A stretch of DNA of 64,000 bases from Talinum fruticosum (GCA_021018815.1 JAITYX010000078.1:2418001-2482000), one strand, 5' to 3'; shown: positions 22,201-34,009, counted from the first letter of the stretch. Translations and numbers: made by a program. Notes: generated by a model from the sequence alone, not told the origin.

Positions 22201-25200
22201 GATTCATCACAACGTTTGTGGAAGCTCTAAGTATGGAGTAGGTTGGGTATTAAAGATTCAAAATTGAGTTTCAGCATGGCTAGTCACTCGATGCACCAAT
22301 GCATAGCATATCGCGATTTTCATGAAGTGAAAACTCGGTTTGCTCAACTTCAAAACCTTTCCAATGCAATCGTTTTGTCACATAACACTCCCATTTGATT
22401 TCATGATTCAGATGACTGGTTAAAAACTTTGAGAGGAACCTCTTACCTCATGCTTAACAAGGTTTTTTCTTTCAACCTATTGAGCTTTTCAAAAATTGGT
22501 CATGATTGTCTTTGAAAACCCACTTTCTTTGATCTTACGAGAAAGATGGGTAGCCCAAGTAGTGGTGATGATTCTTTTCTACCTTAAAGCCCAAACTTTG
22601 AAGGATTTCATGCATGTTCTCATCAGCATTTTTGTTGAAAGAAAATTCACATTATGTTCGGATTGACCACTTGCCTTTAGCATTGCTTGTGTTGGTGTAG
22701 GACCTCATGGACCCTTTGTGGTTCACCCTGATTCTGCTTGATAAATAATAGGCTATCATCTTCAAAATAACGCTAATTATATGGTACTCCTAGGAATAGA
22801 GATAGATTTCTACTCCCAACCAGCAAACAGGTGCACATGTGCTCAATATCCGCATGCTGATGTTAGCATATGCCGAGTGCATAGTGCACACTAAGTATAT
22901 AATTAATGCACATCGAATATGTTATTAATGCGCACCAATAATGTTGATGCACACCATATATTTTGCTTATACACTATATTTCGGGTGTTTGGCTAGTTTG
23001 GAAAGCCCTCTTTTTATTGTTATTATTTTTTTATATTATTACTTATAATGTTATTAGTAAATATAGAGCAAAAGTTGCCATATCTATTGCAAGTTATTAT
23101 TTTTATGGATTTTAGTTTATCTAACCATTCTTTTCTTTAGTAGTATTATTATTAGTAATATCCAAAATAGTATATATATGATATAGTGCACAACAAGTAT
23201 GATATTAATGTTCACTAAACATAACATTAGTGTTCACTAAACGTAATACAAATGCTCACTAAATATAATTCATTTGCTCAGTAAATATGATGCTAATACT
23301 CACTAATATAATACAATATTCACCAATATATTGAATAAAATTGTAGAGGAGTAAGTAAATTATAATTGGAATATTGGATTTTAAAATCCCGAACTTTGGG
23401 GTCTTTTGATGGGAATATCCCGAAATGTTGATTGGCATGGCAACATCTCGAATTTAAACCCTAATTTTTTGGGTATCCCACCACCGAGTTACGGGTGAAA
23501 AGACTCGGTGGCGATATGACGTGGCGGCGGAAATTTGACCACTTTATTTTTTCAATTTACATGTCAGCCAAATTTGACTAGTTTTACCCATATCTCCCTG
23601 TCACTCTCTCTCCTCCTCTACCTCTGTTCATCTTCTTCCTCCACAAATGTCTCTGTCATTCTCTCTCCTCCAGTGGCTCCATCTTCTTTGTCTATAATTC
23701 TCTTTCTCTCTCTCTTGAAATTTTTATGTGCATCTCTTACCATATCTCCCTCTCTCTCTCCCTCCTCCCTTATTCCTTCTAAGTTTGAAGTCCCTTTCTT
23801 TGAAATCTAATTGGGGGTCTCAAGTTTCATTCCACAATCTTTTACTCTTCTTCAATTAACACCGACACACTAATCTCATTATCCCAATATAAAATCAAAC
23901 TCTTGTATCATCATTTTCTTCTCATTAAAGGACTCTAAAACTAGAGGGGCTTATTTTAAAAGGCAATTAAAGCAAAAAAAAAATCTTAGTGGGCCTTGTT
24001 CAAGCTTCCGAAAAAAAAATCAATTTGGGGCTTTAATCCAAGGTGAAACATCAACTAAAAAAATAAAATAAAATCATGCCTTCAAAAATATGTTACATGA
24101 TTTGCTATTCATTTTCTGGGTTTTTAGAGAGCCAAAAATGAGAAACAAAGAGAAAGGAACTATAATAAAAGCAGCAACCTTGAGCACATTTTCAATCTCC
24201 TTTGAGATTACTCCAATCCTTAACCAATCTCCACTATACCTAACCAAAAATAAAAAATACCAAATCGCAAAATCGAGTTAAATGCAAAATTAATTTCTGA
24301 AAATTCGCTCTGTGCTACTACTTCATAAGAATTTAATTTCTGAGAACTACTTTGTTTCAGATTCAAATTGACCAGTCAATAAGGAAAAAATGCAAAAGAT
24401 TATAATGGAGATTATTGATTGTACCATGCATCGATGAAACCTAATCCTATCATTGATAGACCCCCATAGGAAATCTGTGCATTTCCTTTCTATTTCCTGT
24501 ATGACTCCAGTAGGTAGAAGGAAGATCTGGCTCCAGTAGCTAAATAAGTTCAGCAGCACAGTATCAATCAATTGTAGTCTTCCTGCATATGATAGCTTCT
24601 TTGCTGCCGATGAACTTATTTTGGATGTGATTTTATCCACCAAAGTTTGGCAATCCTTCTTGTTCAGCCTCTGAGGTTTCACTTCCACTCCAAGGTAAGT
24701 GAAGGGTAGTATACCTTTCTTGAAACCTGTATAGGTTTGTATTGCTTTTTCCATGCTTTTGTGTATCCCAGCACATACCACGTGTGCCTTCCCATAATTA
24801 GCTTCCAGCCCTGAACACTCAGAGAAGTGAATGCTATCATCAAATGTTTAACACTCATCAGATCAGCTTTGCAAAACAGCAAAGCTTAGGCCGCATAGTT
24901 GTAGTGCTTTACATACTGGGTGAAATCTAAAACCTTGCTGCATAGTGGCAATTTCCAGGCATCTATTGAGATACTCCATTACAAGCCCAAAAATGAGGGG
25001 GATATGGGATCACCCTATCCATCCCCTCTTATTTTGAAAATATCCATATAGTCTTCCTCCTAATTTGACAGAGAAGCTTGCTGTGCCTATACAGGTCATG
25101 ATTCTTTTCACCAGTCGATATGGAAGACCAAAACCCAATAATATATCTTCAATAAATGAGACCAAAACCCAACAATATATCTTCAATAAATGATCATCTA

Positions 25201-28200
25201 ACTGTGTCATAGGCTTTCTGCAAGTCTATTTTCATTATGCATCTTGGGGATATACCTTTCCTATAGTAGAACTTCACCAGATCTGCACAAATCATGATGT
25301 CATGCATGATTGATCTACTCTCTACAAATGCCCCTTGATTCTCATTCACTAAATGATGCAACACATGCTTTAGTCTCATGCAGATAAGCTTTGTTATGCA
25401 TTTCTAGATTGTGTTGCAGCAAGCTATTGGCCTCAGTTTCACTGGTTTAGTTGGGTTTGGTACTTTGGTTATCATAGCTAAGGTTGTAACATTTACCTGT
25501 CTTAGCAGCTTTCCTGTATCAAAAAAGTCCCCTACAGCTTTGCAGACATATTTGAAAAAAGCCATCTGGACTTGGGCTCTTTTCATTTCTAATATCTTAA
25601 TGTCAGCATCAGTGAAAGGCTTCATCATTTCTTGCCTTTGCTGGTCATTTAGTACATTACCCTGCAATAGTACTGAGAGGATGGTTTACATCCTTGGTTT
25701 TCATCTCTCAAGAACTTCTCAAAATGCTCCACAATGATTGCACCACTTTTTTCCTGAATATACTCAGGTCTTCCATGTTTGTCCAACATTGTTCTGATGG
25801 CCAGGTTATAATTTCCGAGGGCTATAGCAGCATAGCATAGAAGTAAGCTGAGTTTTGGTCCCCATGTGCAAGCCAGGTTTCCTTGGATTTGTGTTTTAAA
25901 AATTCCCTTTGAGCTTTTTCCAATGAGCAATATCTAGATAGGGCTTCTTTTTCTCCAGCATGAAGAGTAGCATCCATGGGGTTCAAGTGAATATTCTGTC
26001 CATGGGGTTCAAGTGAATATCTGTCTGAATTCTGTGAACATCAATGAGAGCTGTTGGTGTCTGGATTTGGATTTGACTAAATACCCCTTTGTTCAGGGCT
26101 TTCAGTGGTTTCTTTAACAACTTTAACTTAGTGGTAAGTTGGAACATTTGAGTCCTCTTTAGTTTTGTCTTCCACACATCTTGCACCAGCTGTTGAAAGG
26201 ACTCACTTAAGGTCCACATGTTGTAGAATTTAAATGAGCCTTTTTTCCTTTGATTTCCCTTTAACTGCACAATCAGGGGCGTATGGTCAGACACATCCTC
26301 AGGCAATATGAGATATGAGATAGTCCATATCGGGAAAATTGATAATGCCAGCACCATTTGTGAGTACCCTGTCCAGCTTAGAGAAGACTCTGTTGTGACT
26401 TTGTTTGTTATTCCAAGTAAAATGGGGGCCATTGTGATGAATCTCTTGTGAGAAACTAATGCTCAAACATTCCTTGAAGTACATCATGTCAACGGCCTGC
26501 AGCCCATCCCTCCAATCCTGTCTTCAAAATCTAGCAAACTATTGAAGTCACCACCCACAATCCATGGGTCCTCCATGCTCTCACTGTACTTGGCTATGTG
26601 ACTCCATAGCTCTTTCCTTTCATTTGCATGATTAGAACCATATACTGCAGTGATATAAATCATAGTGTTGTCCCAAGTCCAGGTCTTGAGGTATATGTAC
26701 TGAGCATGAACATGTGTTTCTGCTTGTATTTTGGTGGCATCCCACATCACCCATATTCTTCCTTTCTCCAGTACTAGGCTATTTGACACCATTGACCAAG
26801 TAGCCTCAATATTATTCCTGATGCATTCCTCAACTGTTTCCTTGGTTTTAGTTTCCACCGTGCCCAAGAGCTGGCAATGATTATTCTGCAAAAGCCTTTT
26901 GACTGCACTTTGCTTATTTGGCCCATTTAGGCCCCTTATATTCCAAAAGACAAGGTTATCCATGATCCCTGACAAGGATCTGAAACCATTTTGCATCAAT
27001 AGTCTCTGGATGTCTAGTTGCTGGTGGTGTATTGTAATCCACATGTTGGTGCTGAATACAATCTATAACATGATCCTCTTGTTGTGTATCTTGTAGTGGG
27101 TCTTTGTTTTCAGCTTGTGCTGGTTCAGTTGGCACCAGAGCTTTTGCTTGTGACTCCTTTCTCCTCCACACCTTTTTCATGCCCTTTCTGCATTCTTCCA
27201 TGACATGCCCATATTGCTGACATTTGGTGCATATAATAGGATACCGCTCTTACTCAATGTCCTGTACAATAAGATCACCTTTCTCATCCATAAATGTCAC
27301 TTGCTGTGGGAAATGAAGACTCATGTTCCATCTCAATTAGCACTCAGAGCATATCTAGTTCTTGATTTGTTTTTGTGGTTTGCTCCAAAATTTCAGGTCG
27401 AGCTCTAGTAGGGTAGTCCAGACTAGTATCTTGGCCAATAGGTCTTTGTTAGTTGGTTGTCGAAGCCCCCAAGGTTTGAATACCAGTGGTTTTTGTTCAA
27501 AATAAACAAAGATGTGTTTCAGTATAGCATCCCTTTCAGCCACAGTGTGAAATCGCGCAATGAAAACCCCATTTGGCTTAACAACAGCTTTATCATAACC
27601 TTTTTGCCCCAAATTCGACTGAAAAAACCATCCATTACTTGCAATGGTGGGTTAGCTCCCAAAACATAACAATGATCGAGAAACTCCAATACTCCACCTT
27701 AGATTCAATTTCATGAGGTTCTATGCAATGAATTTTCATGTCATTGTATTCAATCGGAGGTATATAATTAAGGGAGAAACCCAGATTAGGAATGTGATAA
27801 GTAATCATGGTTCGCTTCAGCTGTGTCCATCTCATTTGCTCATGATGTTGATTGGCGCCTCTTCCTTAATGCATCAATCTAGCTCCCAAATGTCGCTCGC
27901 ATCTCTGCTTCAGTGCGATTACTGGAGCCTTCTTCTCCATTCAATGGAACAGTGACTATAGGTGGTGTCTCTATTGCCCTCGCGTTGGCTTGTTCTTCCG
28001 GATGAAAATCCTTGGTGATTTCATTTTGGCTGTTTGCAATCACTGGAGATGGAGTTGCAGTTTGCTGATTTTTCCTTTCTCGCCATTGACGATTCAGGAT
28101 TTTCTCTCTCTAGTTTCTCTTTGTAGTCCATCTCTCTCATAGCATCCAAAAGAGGAATCAGAGGATTGGAAATTTGAACCCGACAATTTCAGAATAACCT

Positions 28201-31200
28201 TTGACACAGGTTTATAGACCACATTATGAGACTGATCTGGGAGTGTTTGGAGACTAAATAGTCTCTTGGGCAGGCTCTGTTGTTTAGGACTATTATGAAT
28301 AACCATGGGAAATTATATAACATATCAAAATGCAACGGATTTGCAAACATTAGAATATTTTCTATACTCTTTATTTTCACCTTCATTTTTTCATTTCTAT
28401 TAAGTACAGCTTCAAAGGAAATCATGGTGCTTTATTTAAATAGTGGTATTGTCTTCATTGTGAAAGAAATTGGTAGTTACAATGTTATATTGAAACTTCA
28501 GTAGTTTCAATTCTTCTGTTCTTACAGCTTGATAGATGGATGACGCAGAGTAGGAAAATCATAAAATATACAATATGATGGGGGAAGTTCTCTTTGACTC
28601 TTTTAAGTGTTACCTTCCTGGCCATGATACTGCTGACTTTATGATTAACTTGTTTGTGAAAGGCAGTGAAAAATCAGTACCAGTGGATCAGTTACATGTA
28701 ATTGGTGGTAAAAAAATTTTTAATCACATTGGTACTAATATTAAGGCCATCAAGTTTCTGATAATATGTGGATGGACAAAGCATCTTTACAGTTGTGGCA
28801 TGACTGCGTGAGGTTCTTTCAACTGGTTGGAAAAAACATGTTCAGAAAGTGAAACAGGGATCCTCTAATAGCTTTCATCTCTTTGTGTTTGAATCCAGAT
28901 TATCTACAAGATGGATAAATTTGGACAAGGCGTTGAATTTCAATTCTCTATGCTACAACATAATAAGGATCTGAGTTTTGTGGGATTTACAAATGAAATG
29001 CTACTTGCAATGTGTATCCTGAGTGGGTGTGACTATTTGCCATCACTTCCAGGTATGGGCCCTAAAAGAGCCCATGCGCTGATTAGCAAGTTCAAAACAT
29101 TTGAAAAGGTGAGGTTCTGGATTACTGTTGAATATTGGTATGCTTTTAATCAGCAAACAATATATTGTTCTTCAAGATTTCTTCTAGAGCAAATATTAGT
29201 TTATGCATATAGACAAATAATGGGTTTAAATTCCCAGGCAATTAATTTTACTTGTCATCCTTTTTTTCAGGTAATTAAACATTTGAGATACAGTTCCGTG
29301 GCTGTTCCTCCAGATTATGAGAAGCTATTCCAGAAAGCATTGTTGACATTCCGGCATCAAAGAGTTTATGATTCGAATAAAGAGGATATAGTGCATCTAA
29401 CTAATATTCTTGATGACATAGATGGGGATTTAGATTTCTTAGGCCCATATCCTCTTCTGTAATCTTCATGTTAATTAATACTTTGGGTAAGATTTAAGTT
29501 TTCAGCAGAAAAAAGAGAGATACCTTAACTTCTTGTTACATTGATGCCTCAACATACAGCTCAAGCTATAGCAAAAGGTGAACTTGATCCGATCACTAAA
29601 CTACCATTTCAGGTACTTGCTTTCCCTAGCTGGAGATTACTCTTGTTGATATCATGTTTATGCAACACTATGACAAGCTAGTGTGGCTGTGATTACTACA
29701 ATACAGCAAAGATTAAGGAATCTCTGTGAAAAACTAAGCACGAATCAAATACATGTAACAGCTTATAATTAGCTTCACCTGATACTCGGGTAGAAATTGA
29801 AGTAGTGTATGTGTGTCCAGTGAATGACTGATCTAGGTTATTATGTTTGGAGTACGACTAATCCTAAATGATGTGATCATTTGCTAAATATTGATTGTAG
29901 TCTGAATTGTTCTTTTACCATTTCCTTACAGGAGGATGATGGTCATAATCCTGCTTTTGATACATCTTACCGACTCAAAAATTTTAGATGTGATAATGAC
30001 AAGAAAAACCTAGGTTTGCCTGCACAGAAGAATATTCTTACCAACTACTTCTGTATCCTTTCATGATTCTTCTATTCTCTTTAGTCATGTACAATGTACC
30101 TCATTTATCATATAGCTATCTTTATTGATAACAAAATTTAAAATCTCCGTGTATTTTTAGGATTATTGGATTTTAATATCCCAAACTGTGGACCATATTC
30201 CACAGAAGAATATTCTTGCTCATAATATCCCAAACTATTAATTTAAAATCTCCGTGAATAACTAGTGACCGGTGTCTTGAAATTAGATCAACTAAGTTAG
30301 TTTTTCAAAGTACGGGATATTTAAAATATTGGTATTAAAGGTAGTGATGCTATGAGATAAATTAATAGTTTAGGATATTATGAGCAACATGACCCAAAAT
30401 TCGGGATATTAAAACCAAAAATCGTTTTTATTGGTTGTTTCTTCAATATTCTAACAATCATGTTAATTCTTCTGTCAATTAGCTTGGTTTTTTTTTTTTT
30501 TTTTTTCAAAATTCATCATGTGCCTTTCAACTAAAAAGAAACAGCAAGCCATGCCTTTTCTTAGCATTAATAATTACACTAGCCATTAAGTGCTAATCTG
30601 GCCACTTGAAATTAATGATTGCGCTTATTTTTCCCCTCCATATGTGAAATGCATTTCTTCCTGTTCCCCCTCTCTGTTCGGTCCTGCTATGTACATTTTC
30701 AGACTCTCCTTTTTAGATAGGTGCATCCGGCATTCCCTTTTTCTTTCGCTGTTGTTAATTCTAGTCAGCAACATGCAATAATTTTTGTTTGGTGATTGCA
30801 AGCTATATCTTTTTTCCATTGAAATCTCCTCAACATACAAAGGTTTTGCGTCCCTTGAAGCAAAGAGGAAATTCAAGGCTCCACGAGTGTCACCGAAACA
30901 TTCAGATTTGGCTAATGAATCTTACCCCACCATTAGGCAACAAGTTTCGGAAATAGCTGCTGCTTGTAAAACAAATGGGTCACCAGAATTCTCAAATGAT
31001 CCATTAACATCTAGTGAAGTCAAGTCTCCTCATAAATCAGTAAGTTCATATGAGAACTTCTTATTCTTCATTAACGTACAACATTAAAATTGTTGAGTGT
31101 TTGTGGCATGATGAACATCTGTTCCTTCTTACGTGAAATTTCCCACAGATGGAGATCAAGTTTTCTCCTAAAGACATGGATGAATTAGATTCCATTTTTT

Positions 31201-33832
31201 ATGGGGGTCAGTTTTCCTTTAAATTAGCTCAAAATAAATCTATCATCTAATTGTCAGTTTCCTCTAAATTTCATGACAATGCAAATCAATGATTCAGAGC
31301 AAAATCCTTTGGAGCATTCTGGGCGCTCATTTCATAGACCTTGCCTAGTGATGCGTAGGAGCTGCGACCGTCAGCATGGTTCAGAGGCAGTTTCTGTAAC
31401 AGCAAACCTGCATTATCAAGAGGCTACTGTCAGGAGTTCATATATACAGCATAAGACGGTAGATGAGAATGATTCAAACTGCAGAAGTAATAGAGTAAAT
31501 TTGAGGGATTCTTATTTTCTGGATAAATCAGATGACAATCGTTCAGATGGGAAAAGTAAAAAGGTCATTGTTAGAAGTTCTTACTTTAAGCATAATAAGT
31601 CAAGTAAATCTGCAAGAATTGATGAAGCTGATGTGCAATTAGTTATGGACGATTCTTCTATTGATGGCGAAAGTGAGAAAAACCATTATGAAGAGTTGTG
31701 TATGAAAAGGAAAGCTTCTCCTGTTCAGAGAAACTCTGAGGTAGGCTTTTAGTATTCAACTTTGTTTCTTTATCTTTTTGTGGTTTTAGTAACCACTTTG
31801 CTTTGCACGATTAACTCCAAAATATAATCTTCCAGGAACAAGCCAAAAACAAGCACGCTCAGACAGAGACGTGTATTGAAATAGAAGGTTTGTTATTGTT
31901 TCCTTACAATCAAATTTTTTGGGAAGTCACTACTCACTAGTTCTACTTTCTTATCAAACTATCAAATAGCTCTACTTATTGGTGATAATTGGATATTTGA
32001 ATGTCAATAAGATAAATCTTCAGTAACTTGGTAAACTGTGTACTAGAATTTGTTTACTTATTGGATTCACCTTTCTGCAGATTGCTCAAAATGGGAGAAA
32101 TGGATCCCTCTCGATTAAAGAAAGTCAAAATGTTAACATTATGTTTTTCAAGATGTTTTTGGTTAACTATATATGATTTCTGTTTTTTGTTTTTTTACTG
32201 ACCAGTGTTGTCGTATCACTTCTCCCCTTACTACTATAACATTTTCTTACAAATGTTTTCATCTGAAAAACGTCTCCAGTGAAAAAGAATTTTTTTAATG
32301 TAGGTCTCTAGGAATTGGCCTCTCTGCTTACAGGGTAAGCCTATCTATGCCTAGATCTTCCAAACCCTGCCTAGCGTAGGTGGGATGATGCTCACTGGGT
32401 CTTGTTGTTGAGATTTGATGTCTCTTTTCAATTTGGGTATGTGGGACTTGACTTTGATGGTCCGCAAATTTTGTCTTTCATAGCCAGTAGTTTTATCCTG
32501 AAGAATGGGATTAATTATTTTCTTGAGCCCAAGCAAATAAAATGGCTTCTTTAAAAGTAACCCTGCCATGCTCCAAATTAGTCATTTCATCTTGTCTGAT
32601 ATGAAGAAACAATATAAAATATTAACAGTTCAGGTGGCTGAATTGACGTACACTGATTTGTGCACAGAAACTGAAGGAATGATGTAGCTCTGTAACTTGG
32701 CCAGATGGTGATGATTTTTTGTCTACACTTATTGTTTTGGAAGTCTAGAGTTCTTGGTAACAGATATGCTGCAAGAAGAAAATGCGAACACTTGTCTAAA
32801 GGTTGCACACATTTGGTCAGTTAATCAGCTAGGCTAGATTATATGCCATTTGTGATTAAGAAGCCCTGTTCTCATTTCTGGTATCATCTTTTTGGAAGGG
32901 AACTTGTCTTCTTGCTCTGTAATATATCTCTTCAAAATAAAAGGGTGGAATTTTACCAGGTTTTTTAATGGGTTAGCTGCCAAGTGCTGAGTATACCTAA
33001 TAGAATTTTTAACCCCATTGAATCAATGACCGGAAAAAACCTGCCTTACTCTCTTCACACTCCAAGTGGCCACTTCTATTGGTATTTTTTTTCTCCCCTG
33101 TTGGAAAAGCTTTTACCTTTCATTGTCTCTATGTCATCTGTGGGAAGATTTCAATGGCTATCACCCAGCTGCAAACTGAGTGGGAACTCTCAATGACATG
33201 GAACACAAGCCCTTTTGACTGTGGGGTTCCACTGATGATGATAAATGGCTATCCAGCACAATTTACATTAATTAAGCTTATAGTTATTTGTCAGTTTTCC
33301 TTGTCACAAAAATTAAATAAAATAATTTGTCAGTTCTAGCAGATCACAGGATACATCTTAAGCTAGGCTATTTGCCCGGGATACAACTTGAATTTTAAAA
33401 GACTCATCGCGAGCTCTAGTTTAAGGTTGGTTTGTCTCTTGGTGTAGGTAATGACCTTCCAGCTGAGGGCAACAAGTCTGTGGACGTGACACCTGAAGAA
33501 AAATTTGGATGCAACATTTCCCATTTGGGAGACTACTCTGATATATCAGGAAAATCCCTGGATAAATTTGCCTCTACAATATCATCATTTAAGTATAACT
33601 CATCTGGTTCTCGAGCCAGTGGACTTCGTGCACCATTAAGAGATGTGAAGAACATTTGTCCTAGCCGGTAATGTAGATTCAACTTTGGAAGCTGTTCGTA
33701 ATCTTTTCTATGATCATGAGCCGCAGTGCTTTTAATCTTTGTCACAGGACATCAGCAGCTGCCATCAATATTGGAAAATTTGCATATGGACCCATTACAG
33801 GAAAGATTGTTGGAGGAACTATGCGGCGTTGA
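15969..33832 (+). CDS. EXO1: Exonuclease 1 (EXO1), RAD2/XPG-family 5'-3' DNA exonuclease and flap nuclease, 14 coding exons
   Basis: Exons that I can join in frame: 15969-16129, 17052-17171, 18623-18746, 18922-19059, 28899-29108, 29271-29446, 29540-29612, 29932-30052, 30843-31039, 31149-31206, 31298-31740, 31836-31887, 33448-33667, 33748-33832. They total 2178 nt, about 725 residues, close to other plant EXO1 proteins. The start [14 protein letters not shown] is the family N-terminus, whose glycine 2 must be free. Metal-binding residues are present: D30, D78, E150 and D152 (APYEADAQ), D171 and D173 (ITEDSDL), D226 (SGCDY); also K85, E89 and R92 in the arch. A helix-two-turn-helix follows ([10 protein letters not shown]). 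The long C-terminal tail is less conserved but ends in the plant motif [15 protein letters not shown]. The nuclear enzyme acts in mismatch repair, end resection and meiotic recombination. All introns are GT-AG except intron 6, read as AT-AC; introns 6 and 8 look U12-type. It appears intact despite transposons in introns 4 and 8. Confidence 0.95.
19236..19275 (+). repeat. (CT)n microsatellite in EXO1 intron 4
   Basis: About 18 uninterrupted CT units preceded by CTAT/CTCT variants. Confidence 0.95.
22850..23340. repeat. Degenerate tandem repeats, unit about 20-25 bp, in EXO1 intron 4
   Basis: Two clusters, about 22860-22960 and 23180-23335, repeat the theme 'aatgcacac/ttcactaa' + 'gtat/acat' + 'ataatattaatg', for example TTAATGTTCACTAAACATAA. 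About five and eight imperfect copies can be counted. They resemble the subterminal repeats of a DNA transposon or a decayed minisatellite. I see no terminal inverted repeats that would settle it. Confidence 0.55.
24347..25700 (-). pseudogene. LINE ORF2 reverse transcriptase segment, broken
   Basis: The minus-strand frame 25667-25404 has [20 protein letters not shown], the entry motif of plant LINE RTs. 25379-25194 continues with [20 protein letters not shown] and [14 protein letters not shown], which holds the catalytic aspartate region. 25210-25010 has [20 protein letters not shown]. The FADD catalytic box should lie near 24880, but only its trailing part ([15 protein letters not shown]) is in frame, so the box is damaged. 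24781-24347 carries the thumb part with [24 protein letters not shown] and CTDFLWG. Confidence 0.88.
25983..26963 (-). pseudogene. LINE ORF2 endonuclease segment, broken
   Basis: ORF2 probably starts at the ATG at 26963 (minus strand), giving [18 protein letters not shown], the usual start of plant LINE endonucleases. It is followed by [16 protein letters not shown] and [18 protein letters not shown], the EEP-fold catalytic segments. The frame ends near 26484 and continues in others with [10 protein letters not shown] and SKLDRVLTN to about 25983. This enzyme nicks target DNA to prime reverse transcription. Confidence 0.87.
27180..28087 (-). pseudogene. LINE ORF1 (DUF4283 and CCHC knuckle), broken
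   Basis: Begins perhaps at the ATG near 28087 ([10 protein letters not shown]). 27612-27355 encodes [18 protein letters not shown], a segment ending KPLVFKPWG, and [14 protein letters not shown], which fit the DUF4283 domain of plant LINE ORF1 proteins. Near 27240-27195 is the zinc knuckle [17 protein letters not shown] (CX2CX4HX4C intact). It is followed by a lysine/glutamate-rich tail. Frameshifts separate the blocks. The role would be RNA binding. Confidence 0.8.
29447..29539 (+). other. EXO1 intron 6: U12-type AT-AC intron
   Basis: A 93-nt intron. Its 5' end ATATCCTC matches the minor-spliceosome AT-AC donor (consensus ATATCCTT) in 7 of 8 bases. ACCTTAAC at 29522-29529 matches the U12 branch consensus TTCCTTRAY, with the branch A about 11 nt from the end. 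The 3' end is TTAC. Splicing at these sites gives GGC CC|A TTG ATG CCT, coding GPLMPQH, in frame and matching the plant EXO1 pattern. No GT-AG pair works: the nearest upstream in-frame stretch has a stop, and there is no AG directly before the exon. Confidence 0.85.
30053..30842 (+). other. EXO1 intron 8: U12-type GT-AG intron carrying a MITE
   Basis: The donor GTATCCTTTC at 30053-30062 matches the U12 GT-AG donor consensus GTATCCTTT exactly. TCCTCAAC at 30827-30834 differs from the branch consensus TCCTTAAC by one base and sits about 9 nt from the AG at 30841-30842. Joining gives TTC T|GT TTT GCG (F C F A), which keeps the frame and the family sequence. A MITE-like inverted repeat occupies 30155-30425 in the middle without touching these signals. 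Confidence 0.8.
30155..30425. mobile_element. MITE-like inverted repeat in EXO1 intron 8
   Basis: The left end reads ATTGGATTTTAATATCCCAA and the right end, reversed, TTTGGTTTTAATATCCCGAA. The phrase GCTCATAATATCC(C/T)AAACT also occurs in both arms. About 270 bp, no coding capacity. Related in its ends to the MITE-like elements at 34.0 and 35.8 kb. Confidence 0.65.
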
Positions 33833-34009
33833 AAAATCATGTGGTTTTCCAGTGTATCATTAGCTGTTCTACATCTGCAATTCCTGTTTCCACATTATAG
33901 GGTCGCAAGCAGGTGATCAAATGTTAAATTGCTTGCGATACCCGACATGAATGACTTGAAACTAAACCGACCTGAAATTTGTCTAATTAATAACATGCTT
34001 CAAAAAAAC
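33833..34009 (+). other. Probable EXO1 3' untranslated region
   Basis: Follows the stop codon TGA at 33830-33832 directly. No canonical AATAAA is seen before the MITE-like element that starts near 34010. The poly(A) site cannot be placed from sequence. Confidence 0.4.

Larger units (their letters stand above)
24347..28100 (-). mobile_element. LINE (L1-type non-LTR retrotransposon), degraded, antisense to EXO1
   Basis: The minus strand carries, in LINE order, an ORF1 with a DUF4283-like domain and a CCHC knuckle, then an ORF2 with an endonuclease/exonuclease/phosphatase-type nuclease and a reverse transcriptase. Several frameshifts and two small internal tandem duplications (about 25975-26020 and 25118-25190) break ORF2. 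The coding similarity stops near 24350, before the usual C-terminal zinc domain. I see no poly(A) tail there (it would be poly(T) on the plus strand), so the 3' end was lost after insertion. No target duplication was found. Confidence 0.88.
19060..28898 (+). other. EXO1 intron 4, about 9.8 kb, transposon-filled
   Basis: Donor AGA|GTAAGC at 19059/19060 and acceptor AATCCAG|ATT at 28898/28899 join codons 181 and 182 in phase 0, inside the nuclease domain. Contents: a CT microsatellite (19236-19275); unassigned sequence, including an imperfect short tandem duplication at about 20275-20400 around 'ggaggctctgtaccaaattgat'; degenerate repeats at 22860-23340; an unidentified 23340-24346 segment with a stray MITE-like end near 23370; and a LINE at 24347-28100. 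Short frames between 20845 and 22267 have no recognisable domain. The other introns are far shorter. Confidence 0.85.

Noticed and set aside
29459..29538. A GT-AG reading of EXO1 intron 6 using the GT at 29459, or translation ending at the TAA at 29460
   Set aside because: No in-frame AG acceptor exists before the conserved MPQHTAQA segment, and ending there would remove the conserved rest of the gene that continues in frame in exons 7-14.
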